Below, one piece after another: positions 27,561 to 38,124 of a stretch of DNA of 52,454 nucleotides. Position 1 is the stretch's first letter. Every line of letters starts with the position of its first letter. The translations under genes were made by a program, and so were the position numbers. Origin of the DNA: Candidatus Enterococcus courvalinii (lineage in GTDB: Bacteria; Bacillota; Bacilli; Lactobacillales; Enterococcaceae); NCBI RefSeq assembly GCF_017315945.1, contig NZ_JAFLWI010000010.1:1-52454 (forward strand), read 5' to 3'. The notes beneath the pieces were generated by a model. That model was not told where the DNA came from and made no database searches. It saw nothing but the letters and a program-made list of their open reading frames with translations.

Positions 27561-29609
27561 TTATTCTTGTGATTTATTTTCTTCGGTTGATTTTTCTGAC
27601 CCATCTGTTGTTTCTTTTGTTGAACTACTTGAGGAATTTTTTTCCGAAGAATCTTTTGAAGAAGCTTTCGCCGGATCTGGCCCTTTAGAATAAACAACAC
27701 TTACGATGTCGCCTTTATTAATACTTGCACCGACACCTGGATCAGTCCGAATAACTTTATCCTTGTCCACAGTATCCGAGTATTCAGAAGTTTCGTGTCC
27801 AATATATTCAGCACCAATTCCAGATAAATAATTTTGTGCTTCGCTCTTCGAATAACCTGAAATGTCATTCAGACGGCTTGGTTTTTCCTCGGCACCTTGG
27901 CTGACTACAAAACTAACAGCTGTTTCAGCCGCTGTAAATTCTCCTGAGCTAGGAGTTTGGCTAATAATATTTCCCGCAGCTATTGTATCACTATAGTCAT
28001 AACTCACACTAATATTCGAGGCTAAAAAGCCTGCAGCTAGCAATGTACTATAAACTTCATCATAGTTTTCACCCGTATGATTATATAAAAAGACAGGTTC
28101 GGCTCCCTTGCTTACTTTGAAAGTAATCGTATCAGAATCTGGATCAACCTCTCCGTCTGTGGGTGTCTGAGAAATAATCATGTCCTTCTCAATTTCAGAA
28201 CTATACTCTTCTTCCGACTTAATTTGGTCCTCTGAAAATCCTAAGTCAATTAAGTTGGCTTTTGCCTCATCATAGCTTACGCCTGTGTAATCTTTTAATT
28301 TGATTTTTTTAGAGCCGCTACTTAAATATAATTTTACTTCGCGATTCTTTTTCACAGTTGTTTTTGCTGCAGGATCTGTCTTAACCACATTTCCTTCTTC
28401 AATTTTATCATCAGCAATTTCTTCTGTTTCACTTGCTACTTTTAGATTCGCATTTTCCAACATTGTTCGAGCTGCTGATTCTGTTAAATCTGATACATCT
28501 GGCACTTCCACTTCACCTCGGCCACCAGAAGCAAAAAACACACCCGCACCGATACCTAATCCGAGTAAAACAAGAATGAGTAAAATCCACCATTTTTTTC
28601 GTTTTTTCTTTGGTTTTTCTTCCTCTTCTTCTGGTGGGTGATTCGGTTGCTCCCAAACGTCATGTTCATCTGGCAAACGCATTGATTTAAACGAATCTGG
28701 CATTGGCGAATCTGCATCAATCGGTGTCAGCACTTTTGTTTCATTCAACATAGCTTGTGGTTCCCACTTTGGCTCGTTCGCACGCGCAGGAGAAAGAACG
28801 GTTGCTAAATCTTCATTCATTTCATCAGCTGTCAAATAACGATCAGTTGGTTCTTTCGCAGTTGCTTTCAACACAACGTTTTCTAATGCTTGTGGCGCTC
28901 CAGGATCAATTGCTTTAATCGAAGGTAATTCATCTTGAAAATGTTTCAAGGCAATCGTTACCGCTGATTCACCATCAAACGGTACACTTCCTGTCAACAT
29001 TTCATAGAGAATAATTCCAAGCGCATAAATATCAGATTGCTTAGTAGCCATACTTCCTCTTGCTTGTTCGGGTGACAAATAATGTACGGAGCCTAGCATT
29101 GTATTTGTTTGGGTAATTGATGTTTCAGATAATGCAATCGCAATACCAAAATCAGTAATCTTCACGACACCTTCGTGGTCAATCAAAATATTTTGAGGTT
29201 TTAGATCGCGATGAATAATTTGATGATTGTGGGCCAACGAAATCGCTGATAAAATTTGTTGCATAATATCAACAGCTGTTTGATATGGAATTGGATAATG
29301 GGTTTGGATATATCGTTTGAGATCCATCCCTTTCACATATTCCATTACTAAATACTGCATATCTGCTTCTTCTCCAACATCGTATACACTCACGATGTTC
29401 GGATGAACCAATTCAGTTGCTGCTAACGCTTCTCTTTGAAATCTACGGATAGCAGTTTTGTCGTTTTGAAAGTCAAATCGTAAGACCTTGACAGCGACAT
29501 CACGATCTAAGATTAGATCATGGGCTAAGAAGACATTTGCCATTCCGCCACTGCCAATATTGCCGGTAATTTGATAACGTCCATTTAGTTTCTTGCCTAA
29601 CTCGATCAT
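27561..29609 (-). CDS. pknB: PASTA-domain Ser/Thr protein kinase (IreK/PrkC/Stk family)
   Basis: Membrane kinase that senses cell-wall state; its enterococcal homologue IreK controls intrinsic cephalosporin resistance. The 682 residues hold a Hanks-type kinase domain (about 10-270) with GSGGMANV (glycine loop), Lys 41, HRDLKPQN (catalytic, 133-140), DFG (153-155) and an activation loop rich in Thr (162-171). A juxtamembrane acidic/basic stretch leads to one membrane segment (340-360), four extracellular PASTA repeats (about 366-433, 434-502, 503-572, 573-644) and a Ser/Lys/Glu tail. PASTA repeats bind muropeptides or lipid II in this family. The start overlaps the stop of the phosphatase gene (ATGA). 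The symbol varies by species. Confidence 0.97.
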   Translation of the reverse strand: MIELGKKLNGRYQITGNIGSGGMANVFLAHDLILDRDVAVKVLRFDFQNDKTAIRRFQREALAATELVHPNIVSVYDVGEEADMQYLVMEYVKGMDLKRYIQTHYPIPYQTAVDIMQQILSAISLAHNHQIIHRDLKPQNILIDHEGVVKITDFGIAIALSETSITQTNTMLGSVHYLSPEQARGSMATKQSDIYALGIILYEMLTGSVPFDGESAVTIALKHFQDELPSIKAIDPGAPQALENVVLKATAKEPTDRYLTADEMNEDLATVLSPARANEPKWEPQAMLNETKVLTPIDADSPMPDSFKSMRLPDEHDVWEQPNHPPEEEEEKPKKKRKKWWILLILVLLGLGIGAGVFFASGGRGEVEVPDVSDLTESAARTMLENANLKVASETEEIADDKIEEGNVVKTDPAAKTTVKKNREVKLYLSSGSKKIKLKDYTGVSYDEAKANLIDLGFSEDQIKSEEEYSSEIEKDMIISQTPTDGEVDPDSDTITFKVSKGAEPVFLYNHTGENYDEVYSTLLAAGFLASNISVSYDYSDTIAAGNIISQTPSSGEFTAAETAVSFVVSQGAEEKPSRLNDISGYSKSEAQNYLSGIGAEYIGHETSEYSDTVDKDKVIRTDPGVGASINKGDIVSVVYSKGPDPAKASSKDSSEKNSSSSSTKETTDGSEKSTEENKSQE

Positions 29610-30346
29610 GCACAGTCCTCCTTATACTCGATAAGAAGTGCAGTAATGTTATCAGCACCACCTGCCTCGTTTGCACGATCGATCAATTCTTTTACTTTAT
29701 CCGTAAGCGAACCTGTACCATCAATAATTGATCCAATCATTTCTTCCGACAACATATTAGTAAGCCCATCTGAGCAAAGTAATAATCGATCCCCAAGTTG
29801 CCAAGAATAAGTTGCAACATCTACTTCAACCGTTCCCGGCATTCCTACCGATCGCGTCAAAATATTTTTTCTTGGATGGTTCACTGCCATTTCTTGACTG
29901 ATTTCACCAGACTTAACTAGTTCATTTACTAATGAATGATCTTCTGTTAACTGTTTTAGTTGATCTTCACGCACTAAATAGGCACGACTATCTCCAACAT
30001 TTGCAATCGTAAATCTTGTATCTGACAAAGCGACAGCAACAACAGTTGTACCCATCCCATTGTATTCTGGCTTTTCCTGTCCTCGCTGATAAATTTTAAC
30101 ATTTTCATTTTGGATGGCCTGAATAAACCACTGAGCAATTTTCTCACTATCTTTTAGTGTTTGTCCTTCCCAGTCAGCACCTAAATTGGTCACAGCCATT
30201 TGACTGGCAATGTCACCTGCACGATGCCCTCCCATTCCATCAGCTAAAACCGCCAACTTGATTCCTTCTTGATTAGTAAATACATTCGCATAGTCTTGGT
30301 TTGTATTACGGCGTCTTCCTACATCTGATTGAAATTCAATTTGCAT
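29606..30346 (-). CDS. stp: PP2C-family Ser/Thr phosphatase (IreP/PrpC/Stp)
   Basis: Mn-dependent phosphatase that reverses the action of the adjacent PASTA kinase. The 246 residues include the PPM metal-binding motifs: [39 protein letters not shown] and [10 protein letters not shown]. The gene ends by a 4-base overlap with the kinase start, the usual coupling of this pair. It lies 12 bases after rsmB in the priA-def-fmt-rsmB-stp-pknB run. The enterococcal name IreP would also fit. Confidence 0.96.
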   Translation of the reverse strand: MQIEFQSDVGRRRNTNQDYANVFTNQEGIKLAVLADGMGGHRAGDIASQMAVTNLGADWEGQTLKDSEKIAQWFIQAIQNENVKIYQRGQEKPEYNGMGTTVVAVALSDTRFTIANVGDSRAYLVREDQLKQLTEDHSLVNELVKSGEISQEMAVNHPRKNILTRSVGMPGTVEVDVATYSWQLGDRLLLCSDGLTNMLSEEMIGSIIDGTGSLTDKVKELIDRANEAGGADNITALLIEYKEDCA

Positions 30347-30358
30347 TTCTTCACCTCA

Positions 30359-31717
30359 TTACTTTTTACGCAAACAACAGATAAAAAAGCCATCTGTATT
30401 AAATTGATGTGGATACAAAGTTAACATTTTATCTTCGATTGATGATTTTAGCACAGGACTCACTAAAACATCAATCCTTTCAAATTCAGGATGGCGTTTC
30501 AAGAAGGTCTCAATGACTCCTTGATTTTCATCAGCTAGAATAGTGCATGTGCTATAAGTTAAGATTCCTGACGATTTTAACGTAGGGGCACAGCTTTCCA
30601 AAATTGCTAATTGAATTTTAGGTAAATTTTCTAAATCTTGTGGATTTTTTTTATAGCGGATGTCTGGTTTTCGACGCAACAAGCCCAAACCTGAACATGG
30701 TGCATCGACTAAAATACGATCGAATTGTTCTGGTTCAAAAGTTTGTTGTACTTCTCGTGCATCCATTTTTTGTGCAAAAACTGCTGAAGAAACATTTAAG
30801 CGAGCTGCATTTTCTTCAATGAGTTTTACTTTATGATCATGAACATCGAGAGCAATCACTTCGCCGCCACATGTTGAATCTAAAAATGTCGCAATGTGCG
30901 TCGTTTTACCGCCGGGCGCAGCACACGCATCCAGTACGTGATGTTCTGGTTCAATTTGCATTGCTGGTGCAACTAGCATTGAGCTCTCATCTTGAACTGT
31001 TAGCAACCCATCATGAAATAGTGAGCTAGAAGCTAAATGACCTTTTTCTGCAACAACACCATAGGGGCTAACTTGGCTTTCTTTCACAGAGATCTCTTCT
31101 TCATTTAAAACAGCGATTGCTTGTTCACGTGAAAGGCGACGAACATCGACGCGTCCACTTGCATGACTCGGCACATAAAGTGAATGACCCAGTTTTTCTG
31201 TTTCTTCAAACCCAATTTGATCGATAAAACATTGCGTCAACCAAACAGGTAGACTGATTTTCACTGCCAATCGTTCTATGGGATCTTTGATTGCTTCTAC
31301 ATCAGGTTTTCCTTGACGTTGGTAGCTTCTCAATACGCCATTCACGAATTTTCCTGTCCCGGGGTTTCCTTTTACTTTTGCAATTTCTACTGCTTCATTC
31401 AAAATCGCATGATCTGGAACCTTGTCTAAAAATTCCAACTGGTAAACAGACAAGAGTAGCAATGTTTTGACCCATTCGTCTACCTTTTTTGCTTTAGCAA
31501 TAAAAGGCGTGATATAAAATTCAAGTAATAATTGGTGACTAATCGTTCCATAAACAAGTTCTGTAAATAAGCCAATATCTTTTGGATTAAGCTTTCCTTT
31601 GTTAATCATTTCATTTAATAAAAGATTGGAATACGCTCCACCTTTAGAAACTCTTTCTAAGGTCATTAAAGCCATATAGCGTACAGATTTCTTCATACTA
31701 TTCGGGATTTTTGCCAT
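30359..31717 (-). CDS. rsmB: 16S rRNA (cytosine-967-C5) methyltransferase
   Basis: SAM-dependent RNA m5C methyltransferase of the Sun/RsmB type. The 452 residues comprise an N-terminal NusB-like RNA-binding domain (about 1-140) and a C-terminal Rossmann domain with DACAAPGGKTTHIA (SAM-binding), the two catalytic Cys motifs VDAPCSGLGLLRR and TYSTCTI, and the C-terminal end TDGFFICCLRKK. Its start overlaps the fmt stop by one base (TAATG), so translation is coupled. The fmt-rsmB adjacency is conserved across bacteria. Confidence 0.97.
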   Translation of the reverse strand: MAKIPNSMKKSVRYMALMTLERVSKGGAYSNLLLNEMINKGKLNPKDIGLFTELVYGTISHQLLLEFYITPFIAKAKKVDEWVKTLLLLSVYQLEFLDKVPDHAILNEAVEIAKVKGNPGTGKFVNGVLRSYQRQGKPDVEAIKDPIERLAVKISLPVWLTQCFIDQIGFEETEKLGHSLYVPSHASGRVDVRRLSREQAIAVLNEEEISVKESQVSPYGVVAEKGHLASSSLFHDGLLTVQDESSMLVAPAMQIEPEHHVLDACAAPGGKTTHIATFLDSTCGGEVIALDVHDHKVKLIEENAARLNVSSAVFAQKMDAREVQQTFEPEQFDRILVDAPCSGLGLLRRKPDIRYKKNPQDLENLPKIQLAILESCAPTLKSSGILTYSTCTILADENQGVIETFLKRHPEFERIDVLVSPVLKSSIEDKMLTLYPHQFNTDGFFICCLRKK

Positions 31718-32658
31718 TATTTCACCTGCTGTCCAACCACTACATGTTGTCCGCTGCCATTTAGAAACGCTTGAATGGTCTGCTTCCCTTTACCTGCAGG
31801 TTGTAATTCTTTGATTGCTAGTACTGTTTGATTGCCACACGCGATCCAAAGATTCTTCTTGTCTTTGCGAATAATCGTACCGGGAACTTCGTTTGTTTCC
31901 TCTGGAAGTGGTTCCACTACTAGTAATTTCCAACGAACATCTTCATACGTTGTAAAAGCGATTGGCCAAGGGCGCATTCCGCGTACTTGATTATCAACTT
32001 CTTCGGCTGTTTTATTCCAGTCGATTGCTTCTTGCTCTCTTGTAATATTAGGAGAAAAGGTCACTTTTTCTTCATCTTGAGGAGTTGGTGCTAAACTACC
32101 ATCCAAAATACTTGGTAATGTTTTTAATAAGAGTTCTTTTCCTAATAAACTTAATTTATCAAACATTGTCCCAACATCATCTTGTTTGGTAATCGGCAAG
32201 CTTTCTTGCGCAAAAATACCACCCGCATCCATTTTTTTAATCATTTCCATAATGGTTACACCTGTTTCTTTTTCACCATTGATAATCGAATAGTGTACAG
32301 GTGCTCCTCCACGATATTTAGGTAACAAAGAGGCATGGACATTGATTGCTCCGTGTTTAGGAACTTGTAGTAGTTTTTCTGGTAAAAATTGACCGAACGC
32401 AGCCGTAATCAAAATATCTGGTTGTAATTCGATGATTTTTCCCATTTCTTCTGAGCCGGAGATCTTTTCTGGTTGTAGTACCAGTAACCCATGCTTTAAT
32501 GCTGCTTCTTTGACTGGTGTTGGCGTGATCACTTTTTTTCTACCGACTGGTCGATCGGGCTGTGTCACTACAGCTTGAACTGTATAGCCAGCTTCCAATA
32601 ATCCTTCTAGTATTGGGACAGAAAAAGCTGGCGTTCCCATAAATACAATATTAGTCAT
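31717..32658 (-). CDS. fmt: Methionyl-tRNA formyltransferase
   Basis: Formylates initiator Met-tRNA with 10-formyl-tetrahydrofolate so that translation starts with fMet. The 313 residues contain MGTPAFSVPIL at the N-terminus, the catalytic/folate motif NVHASLLPKYRGGAPVHYSI and ITKQDDVGTMFDKL. The C-terminal OB-like tRNA-binding domain is intact. The start overlaps the end of def by 8 bases, so formylase and deformylase are coupled. Confidence 0.97.
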   Translation of the reverse strand: MTNIVFMGTPAFSVPILEGLLEAGYTVQAVVTQPDRPVGRKKVITPTPVKEAALKHGLLVLQPEKISGSEEMGKIIELQPDILITAAFGQFLPEKLLQVPKHGAINVHASLLPKYRGGAPVHYSIINGEKETGVTIMEMIKKMDAGGIFAQESLPITKQDDVGTMFDKLSLLGKELLLKTLPSILDGSLAPTPQDEEKVTFSPNITREQEAIDWNKTAEEVDNQVRGMRPWPIAFTTYEDVRWKLLVVEPLPEETNEVPGTIIRKDKKNLWIACGNQTVLAIKELQPAGKGKQTIQAFLNGSGQHVVVGQQVK

Positions 32659-33142
32659 TTAGGTGCTCCTCCATATATTTTTCAAGTTCTTCTTCAGGAA
32701 TTTGTTCAATCATTTTTTCAACAAACAAAATACCATCTAAATGATCGATTTCATGTTGAAATGCTCGTGCTAAGTAGTCAAATGCCGTTACTTCCATTTC
32801 TTGTCCTTCACGATCAAAATAGCGCACGGTTACCTCATCTGCACGTTTCACAGTTCCATAAACATGAGGAATACTCAAGCAGCCTTCCACATCTAAACTT
32901 TCTCCTTTTGCTTCGATAATTTCAGGATTGATCAATTCGAATTTGTCCCCTTCGTCAACTTCAACGATTGCTAAACGAAGATTTTTTCCTACTTGTGGTG
33001 CTGCAATACCAATACCGTCCATTGCAACCATTGTTTCATACAGGTCATCTAGTAGTGCGACTGTTTCATCAGTGATGACGTCGATGGGTTGAGCTGTTCG
33101 TTTTAACTTATCATTTGGGTGAATCAAGATTGGGTAGCGCAT
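32651..33142 (-). CDS. def: Peptide deformylase
   Basis: Removes the formyl group from nascent proteins; target of actinonin. With the start at 33142 (AAAGGAC eight bases upstream) it has 163 residues, MRYPILIHPN onward. The three family motifs are intact: GIGIAAPQVG, EGCLSIP with the metal-binding Cys, and QHEIDHLDG with the two His ligands and catalytic Glu. The short form without the type II insertion resembles the Gram-negative/type I class; enterococci also have a longer type II enzyme elsewhere, which I cannot see here. An in-frame ATG at 33193 lies inside priA and is unlikely. Confidence 0.94.
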   Translation of the reverse strand: MRYPILIHPNDKLKRTAQPIDVITDETVALLDDLYETMVAMDGIGIAAPQVGKNLRLAIVEVDEGDKFELINPEIIEAKGESLDVEGCLSIPHVYGTVKRADEVTVRYFDREGQEMEVTAFDYLARAFQHEIDHLDGILFVEKMIEQIPEEELEKYMEEHLND

Positions 33143-33155
33143 ATAGTGTCCTTTC

Positions 33156-35564
33156 TCAAATAAAATGTAATGGTTCATTATCGATCGCCACAAATAATCC
33201 TTGGCGTTGTTCTTTTTGGCTTTTATCTAAAATATCATCCAACACATTTGCTAGCTGAGGTTCGTGCTTGTATTTAATAATCAGTTGATAGTAATAACGA
33301 TTCTTCACACGCAAAATCATACTTGGTGTTGGACCTAAAATCAAACTCTGGTTACTTAACGTCTGTTTGAGCAGTTGCGCAATCTGAAAGATTTTTTTTG
33401 CAGCTACTTGTTCTTCTGGATGGCTCGTAGTAATTTTCACTGTAAAGTAATACGGTGGATAGCCCCCACGATGACGAACTTGCATTTCCTTTTGATAAAA
33501 ACGTTCGTAATTTTGCTCTTTTACTAACTCGATCGCGTAATGTTCTGGATTAAAGGTTTGGATGACTACCTCACCAGCTTTTTCAGCTCGTCCGGCTCTT
33601 CCTGAAACTTGTGTTAACAATTGAAAAGTATGCTCACTTGATCGAAAGTCAGGCAAGTTTAGTGAGGTATCCGCATTTAAAACGCCTACCAAAGTTACAT
33701 CTGGAAAGTCTAGTCCTTTAGCAATCATCTGTGTTCCTAGAAGAATATCTGCTTCCTTCGCACCAAATTTTTGCAAAATCCGTTCATGTGCTCCTTTTTT
33801 CCGAGTAGTATCAACATCCATTCGTAAAATACGAGCTTCAGGATACAAAGTTTGTAATTCTTCTTCTACTTTCTGCGTACCTGTGCCATAATAACGAATT
33901 TTGTTCCCACCACAATTTGGACAACGATGAGGAATTGCTTCTTCGTGTCCACAATAATGGCAACGCATTGACTTACTGTCCATGTGCAATGTTAAAGAGA
34001 TATCACAGTTTGGGCAAGGTAAAACAAAACCACAGTCACGACACATAACAAACGAAGAATAACCGCGACGATTTAATAATAGAACCGTCTGCTCCTTTTT
34101 CTCTAAACGATCTTGAATTTTAGCTTGTAGCTGGCTAGAAAAAGTTGCAGCTTTATGTTTTTGGAATTCTTCTCGCATATCCACAATGTCAATTACAGGT
34201 AATTGCGCACTACTTTTTGCTCGTTTATTCAAAGTCAGAAGTTGATACACTCCCTTTTGTGCTCTTGCACGTGATTCAAGAGAAGGTGTCGCACTTCCTA
34301 ATAATACTGGACAATGATGATATTTTCCCCGCCAAATTGCTAAGTCCCTCGCATGATAGCGTGGGGTTTCGTCTTGTTTATAACTCGACTCATGTTCTTC
34401 ATCAATAATAATCAGACCAATATTTTCTAACGGTGCAAAAATCGCTGAACGAGCACCAACGACTACTTGTGCCTCATTCCGCTCGATTTTACGCCACTCG
34501 TCATATTTTTCTCCTTGCGATAGTCCACTATGTAACACCGCAACGGCTTCTCCAAAACGTCCTTTGAATCGCTCAACCATTTGTGGTGTCAATGCGATTT
34601 CAGGTACTAACATGATAGCTGTCTTTTTCGCAGCTAAAACTTCGGCAATACTTTGCAGATAGACTTCTGTTTTTCCACTTCCGGTAATACCTTCTAATAA
34701 AAAAATGGTTTCTTTTTGCGTTTGACACGCAGTGGTGATTTGATCGACTGCGAATTGTTGTTCTTGGTTCAAATCTAACGCACTAGTTTGTTCAAATGAA
34801 CGATGTTGATAGGGATCACGATAACGCTCGACTTCTTCAAAACGAAGCCAGCCCTTCTCTTTTCCTTGGTTTAACACAGCACTACTGATTCCTTTATCTT
34901 TAAAGTACGCAAGTGGTTCATCCTTTACTACTTCAGATAAGCAAAGTAATAATTCTTTTTGCTTTTTAGCATTTTGACGTAGCTTTCCCCACTCTTCCTC
35001 AATCTGCGCTTCTTTTAAAAGTGAGTGAACCATTCGGATTGTCTTCACTTTGTTTTTAGTATGAACTTCATAACGAATATCAACTAATTTCTTTTTTCGC
35101 CAATGCATCAACTGCGAAACAACACCTAAAGACTCTGCTTCTTTCCAAGAAATCACTTCTCGTTCTCGAAAGAATTCTTGTGTTTCAGCTGATGGTTTCA
35201 AAGGATAAATGATTTTGTCATACTCTGCCTTCATTACACTTGGCAACATCGTTTGAAGACAAGTGATTTTGAATGCGTAGGTAATTGTTTTCATGTAGTC
35301 AGCTAATGCTAATAGCTCTTGATTAACAACAGGTGCTAAATCCAGCACACGAATAATTGATTTCAATTGAACATCAGTCTGAGCCAGTTCATCATTCAAT
35401 CTAATAACAAATCCTTGAACATGTCGGTCTCCTTTTCCAAAAGGAACCTCCACGCGCATCCCCACTTGTAACTCCGCTTCTAACGTGAAGGGAACGAGAT
35501 ACGTGAAAGGTTGATCCGTTTGCATCGTCGGTACGTCTACAATCACTTCTGCAATTACTCCCAC
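33156..35564 (-). CDS. priA: Primosomal replication restart helicase PriA
   Basis: Superfamily 2 DNA helicase that reloads the replisome at collapsed forks. It carries an N-terminal 3' DNA-binding domain (TDQPFTYLVP), Walker A LEGITGSGKTEVYLQS and DEEH. Eight zinc-binding Cys lie in two clusters, beginning CRDCGFVLPCPNC and continuing CHYCG...CPNCGG. The helicase C-lobe (VSGRAGRAEKAG) and C-terminal domain follow. The open frame reaches 35588, but GTG at 35564 has AGGAGGG seven bases upstream and gives MGVIAEVIVDVP, for 802 residues. Own promoter at 35613-35641. First gene of priA-def-fmt-rsmB-stp-pknB. Confidence 0.96.
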   Translation of the reverse strand: MGVIAEVIVDVPTMQTDQPFTYLVPFTLEAELQVGMRVEVPFGKGDRHVQGFVIRLNDELAQTDVQLKSIIRVLDLAPVVNQELLALADYMKTITYAFKITCLQTMLPSVMKAEYDKIIYPLKPSAETQEFFREREVISWKEAESLGVVSQLMHWRKKKLVDIRYEVHTKNKVKTIRMVHSLLKEAQIEEEWGKLRQNAKKQKELLLCLSEVVKDEPLAYFKDKGISSAVLNQGKEKGWLRFEEVERYRDPYQHRSFEQTSALDLNQEQQFAVDQITTACQTQKETIFLLEGITGSGKTEVYLQSIAEVLAAKKTAIMLVPEIALTPQMVERFKGRFGEAVAVLHSGLSQGEKYDEWRKIERNEAQVVVGARSAIFAPLENIGLIIIDEEHESSYKQDETPRYHARDLAIWRGKYHHCPVLLGSATPSLESRARAQKGVYQLLTLNKRAKSSAQLPVIDIVDMREEFQKHKAATFSSQLQAKIQDRLEKKEQTVLLLNRRGYSSFVMCRDCGFVLPCPNCDISLTLHMDSKSMRCHYCGHEEAIPHRCPNCGGNKIRYYGTGTQKVEEELQTLYPEARILRMDVDTTRKKGAHERILQKFGAKEADILLGTQMIAKGLDFPDVTLVGVLNADTSLNLPDFRSSEHTFQLLTQVSGRAGRAEKAGEVVIQTFNPEHYAIELVKEQNYERFYQKEMQVRHRGGYPPYYFTVKITTSHPEEQVAAKKIFQIAQLLKQTLSNQSLILGPTPSMILRVKNRYYYQLIIKYKHEPQLANVLDDILDKSQKEQRQGLFVAIDNEPLHFI

Positions 35565-35612
35565 AACTTTTCCCTCCTTTGATACCAATTTTAGTAAAAA
35601 AGATCCGTGCTT

Positions 35613-35641
35613 ATTTTACTAGAAAACCCTTGGTTTGTCCT
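35613..35641 (-). promoter_or_regulatory. priA promoter
   Basis: Minus strand: AGGACA (35641-35636), 17-base spacer, TAAAAT (35618-35613). It lies between the rpoZ terminator and priA. Confidence 0.6.
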
Positions 35642-35701
35642 AATTTCTACTATTTCGTAACAAAAAAATAAACTAGCTAGCTCACTTCTTCTTTTATTTG
35701 A

Positions 35702-35738
35702 AAAATTAAAAAGAGAGCCGTGACTCTAGTCACAGCCC
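35702..35738 (-). terminator. gmk-rpoZ terminator
   Basis: An 11-pair stem 35715-35725 / 35728-35738 (including G-U pairs in minus RNA) with a 2-base loop as drawn, followed by a T-rich run. It closes 7 bases after the rpoZ stop. Confidence 0.83.
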
Positions 35739-35744
35739 TTGGAT

Positions 35745-36050
35745 TTATAGTTTTTGTTCTTCGCGAATACGTGATTCTAATTCTTGTTGCTCACGTTCTT
35801 TTTTTGCTTGGCGTTCTTCATTTTCCATACGTAGACGCTCACGTTTCAATTCGGGATGTGGATCATTGATCACATTTCCTGCATCGATTTCTTCAAGTGC
35901 TTGTCCCACACTTTTTACAGATTCAAATGAATCTAATGTTGGTTGTGCTCCAGCATCTAGTTCATGGGCACGTTTACTTGATAAAATTACTAATGAGTAT
36001 TTTGAATTTACTCGGTCTAACAATGAGTCAATTGAAGGCTTCAACATCAT
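35745..36050 (-). CDS. rpoZ: RNA polymerase omega subunit
   Basis: A small subunit that helps fold and assemble the beta' subunit. The 101 residues begin [20 protein letters not shown], with [10 protein letters not shown] following, the diagnostic omega N-terminal region. The tail is long, charged and helical ([20 protein letters not shown]), common in lactic bacteria. It starts just after the gmk stop. Two consecutive ATG codons are available, and the first has the better spacing to AGGAG in gmk. The gmk-rpoZ order is conserved. Confidence 0.95.
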   Translation of the reverse strand: MMLKPSIDSLLDRVNSKYSLVILSSKRAHELDAGAQPTLDSFESVKSVGQALEEIDAGNVINDPHPELKRERLRMENEERQAKKEREQQELESRIREEQKL

Positions 36051-36054
36051 AAGA

Positions 36055-36681
<627 letters not shown>

Positions 36682-36748
36682 TCAACTAGTCTTTTCTTGC
36701 TTATCGTTTATTTTGCACTTTTTTTCTGCAACTTTCAAGGTTCTCTTT

Positions 36749-36754
36749 ATTATA
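36749..36754 (-). promoter_or_regulatory. Possible gmk -10 box
   Basis: Perfect TATAAT on the minus strand in the gap between the unknown small gene and gmk. The -35 is not recognisable (GGCTTT at 17 bases). The leader would be about 70 bases. Confidence 0.4.
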
Positions 36755-36817
36755 GACAGATTTTCCTAAAAAAGCCACCTTTGCTTGAAACTAGAAGAGA
36801 AAAGCTTGTTTCTTCCA

Positions 36818-36858
36818 CAAAATAAAAAAGCTGCGACCAAGCTTCTGGTGCAACTTTT
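36818..36858 (-). terminator. Terminator of the yicC gene cluster
   Basis: A stem 36826-36834 / 36850-36858 extended by 36836-36839 / 36846-36849 around one bulged base, followed on the minus strand by a T-rich run. It lies 43 bases after the stop of the 94-residue gene. Confidence 0.75.
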
Positions 36859-36900
36859 GTTATCATTGATGAGGCAGCACAATTGATTTTAGTTAAAAAA

Positions 36901-37185
36901 TTAAAATCCCATGTTAGACAAAGTATTCACGACGCCAATGATTTCGTCCTTTCGGCTGAGTACTTTTTCTGTTGGATCACTAACTTCTTGTGTATCCATA
37001 CGCACGATGTATTTTCGATTAAGCGTTACATATGTCCCATCATTGATTAAAATATTTAGTTCTTGGTCTGAAATTTTTACGCAGGCGTCTTGCCAAACAT
37101 CGAATCCTTCTTTGTCTGATGGGACATTTCTTTTAACCACACTTTTGCCACTTAATTCATGAAAAGTAATATCATAATAGTTCAT
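36901..37185 (-). CDS. Conserved-looking small protein of unknown function
   Basis: A 94-residue protein I do not recognise. It has a strong AAAGGAGG ribosome site and ATG start, lies 32 bases after yicC, and ends before a terminator, so it is probably real and co-transcribed with yicC. There is no signal peptide or membrane segment and only one Cys. Short alternating hydrophobic stretches (YYDITFHEL, ELNILINDGTYVTLNRKYIVRM) suggest a mostly beta fold, followed by a polar helix-like end (EKVLSRKDEIIGVVNTLSNMGF). The composition is ordinary for a cytosolic protein. No function is proposed. Confidence 0.75.
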   Translation of the reverse strand: MNYYDITFHELSGKSVVKRNVPSDKEGFDVWQDACVKISDQELNILINDGTYVTLNRKYIVRMDTQEVSDPTEKVLSRKDEIIGVVNTLSNMGF

Positions 37186-37217
37186 TACAAATTTCCTCCT
37201 TTTTCTGTTTCGTGCAA

Positions 37218-38108
37218 TTATTCAATATTTTGGACTTGCTCACGAATTTTTTCCAAAATCGTTTTTAATTGGACTACTTGGTTTTTGATTTCAATTGCAC
37301 TTGATTTTGATCCAATCGTGTTCACTTCTCGGTTCATTTCTTGGATTAGAAAGTCAAGTTCTCGACCAACTGGTGTAGGCATCATAATTAAGTCATTTAA
37401 TTTTCCGAGATGGATAAACAAGCGATCTAGTTCTTCATGAATATCCCCACGCTCTAATAAAATGGCCAACTCCGTCAACAATCGTTGCTCATCGACTTTA
37501 TCGCCTAAAAATTCTTCCAATTTTTTTTGGTAACGTATTTGGAATTCTTGTTCATATGTTTCAACAAAGGCTGATAGATTGTCTAACACTTGCGAAAATT
37601 CGGCTTGATTCTGCAATAATACAGTAGCTAATGCTTGACCTTCTACTTCACGACTACGTTCAATTGCACCCAATGCTTCAGTCAATGTTTCTTGAACTAG
37701 TAGCCTTAGTTGTTCTTCATCTGCTTTTTCTGGTTCACTGACCGAGACAAATTTTTCTTGTAATGCTAGACGCTCAATCAAGGATGCTACCGAAAGTTGA
37801 ACTTCCCCACCGAATCGATCATGTACCCCTTGAGAAAGTTGCGTCACTAATGAATCAATCAACGACCAGTCGATTTCGACTTGTTTCGCATTTTCTCCAA
37901 TGTGCGTTACATTCACAAAAACTTCAACACGTCCACGAGTAAGTTGTTGTTTAATCAACTGCCGCATGTCACCTTCGAGAAAATTTAGAAGTTTCGGACT
38001 GCGTAATTGAATATCTAAAAAACGTTGGTTGACACTTTTAATCTCGATATCTAATTGATACTCTTTTGTTTCGCGGATTGCTTTGCCAAAACCGGTCATA
38101 CTTTTCAT
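37218..38108 (-). CDS. yicC: YicC family endoribonuclease
   Basis: A 296-residue member of the YicC/YloC family, with N-terminal MKSMTGFGKA and the C-terminal DUF1732-type region (GRELDFLIQEMNREVNTIGSKS) intact. Family members have been shown to be RNA-binding proteins or endoribonucleases acting on small RNAs. In many Firmicutes yicC/yloC is directly before gmk-rpoZ-priA, and that neighbourhood is kept here apart from the inserted 94-residue gene. ATG start behind AAAGGA; it is 17 bases after ydbC. Confidence 0.94.
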   Translation of the reverse strand: MKSMTGFGKAIRETKEYQLDIEIKSVNQRFLDIQLRSPKLLNFLEGDMRQLIKQQLTRGRVEVFVNVTHIGENAKQVEIDWSLIDSLVTQLSQGVHDRFGGEVQLSVASLIERLALQEKFVSVSEPEKADEEQLRLLVQETLTEALGAIERSREVEGQALATVLLQNQAEFSQVLDNLSAFVETYEQEFQIRYQKKLEEFLGDKVDEQRLLTELAILLERGDIHEELDRLFIHLGKLNDLIMMPTPVGRELDFLIQEMNREVNTIGSKSSAIEIKNQVVQLKTILEKIREQVQNIE

Positions 38109-38124
38109 TCGACAGGGTCCTTTC

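Noticed and set aside
35589-35700. Missing gene between rpoZ and priA
   Set aside because: Only a promoter and terminator are visible; no frame with a ribosome site.
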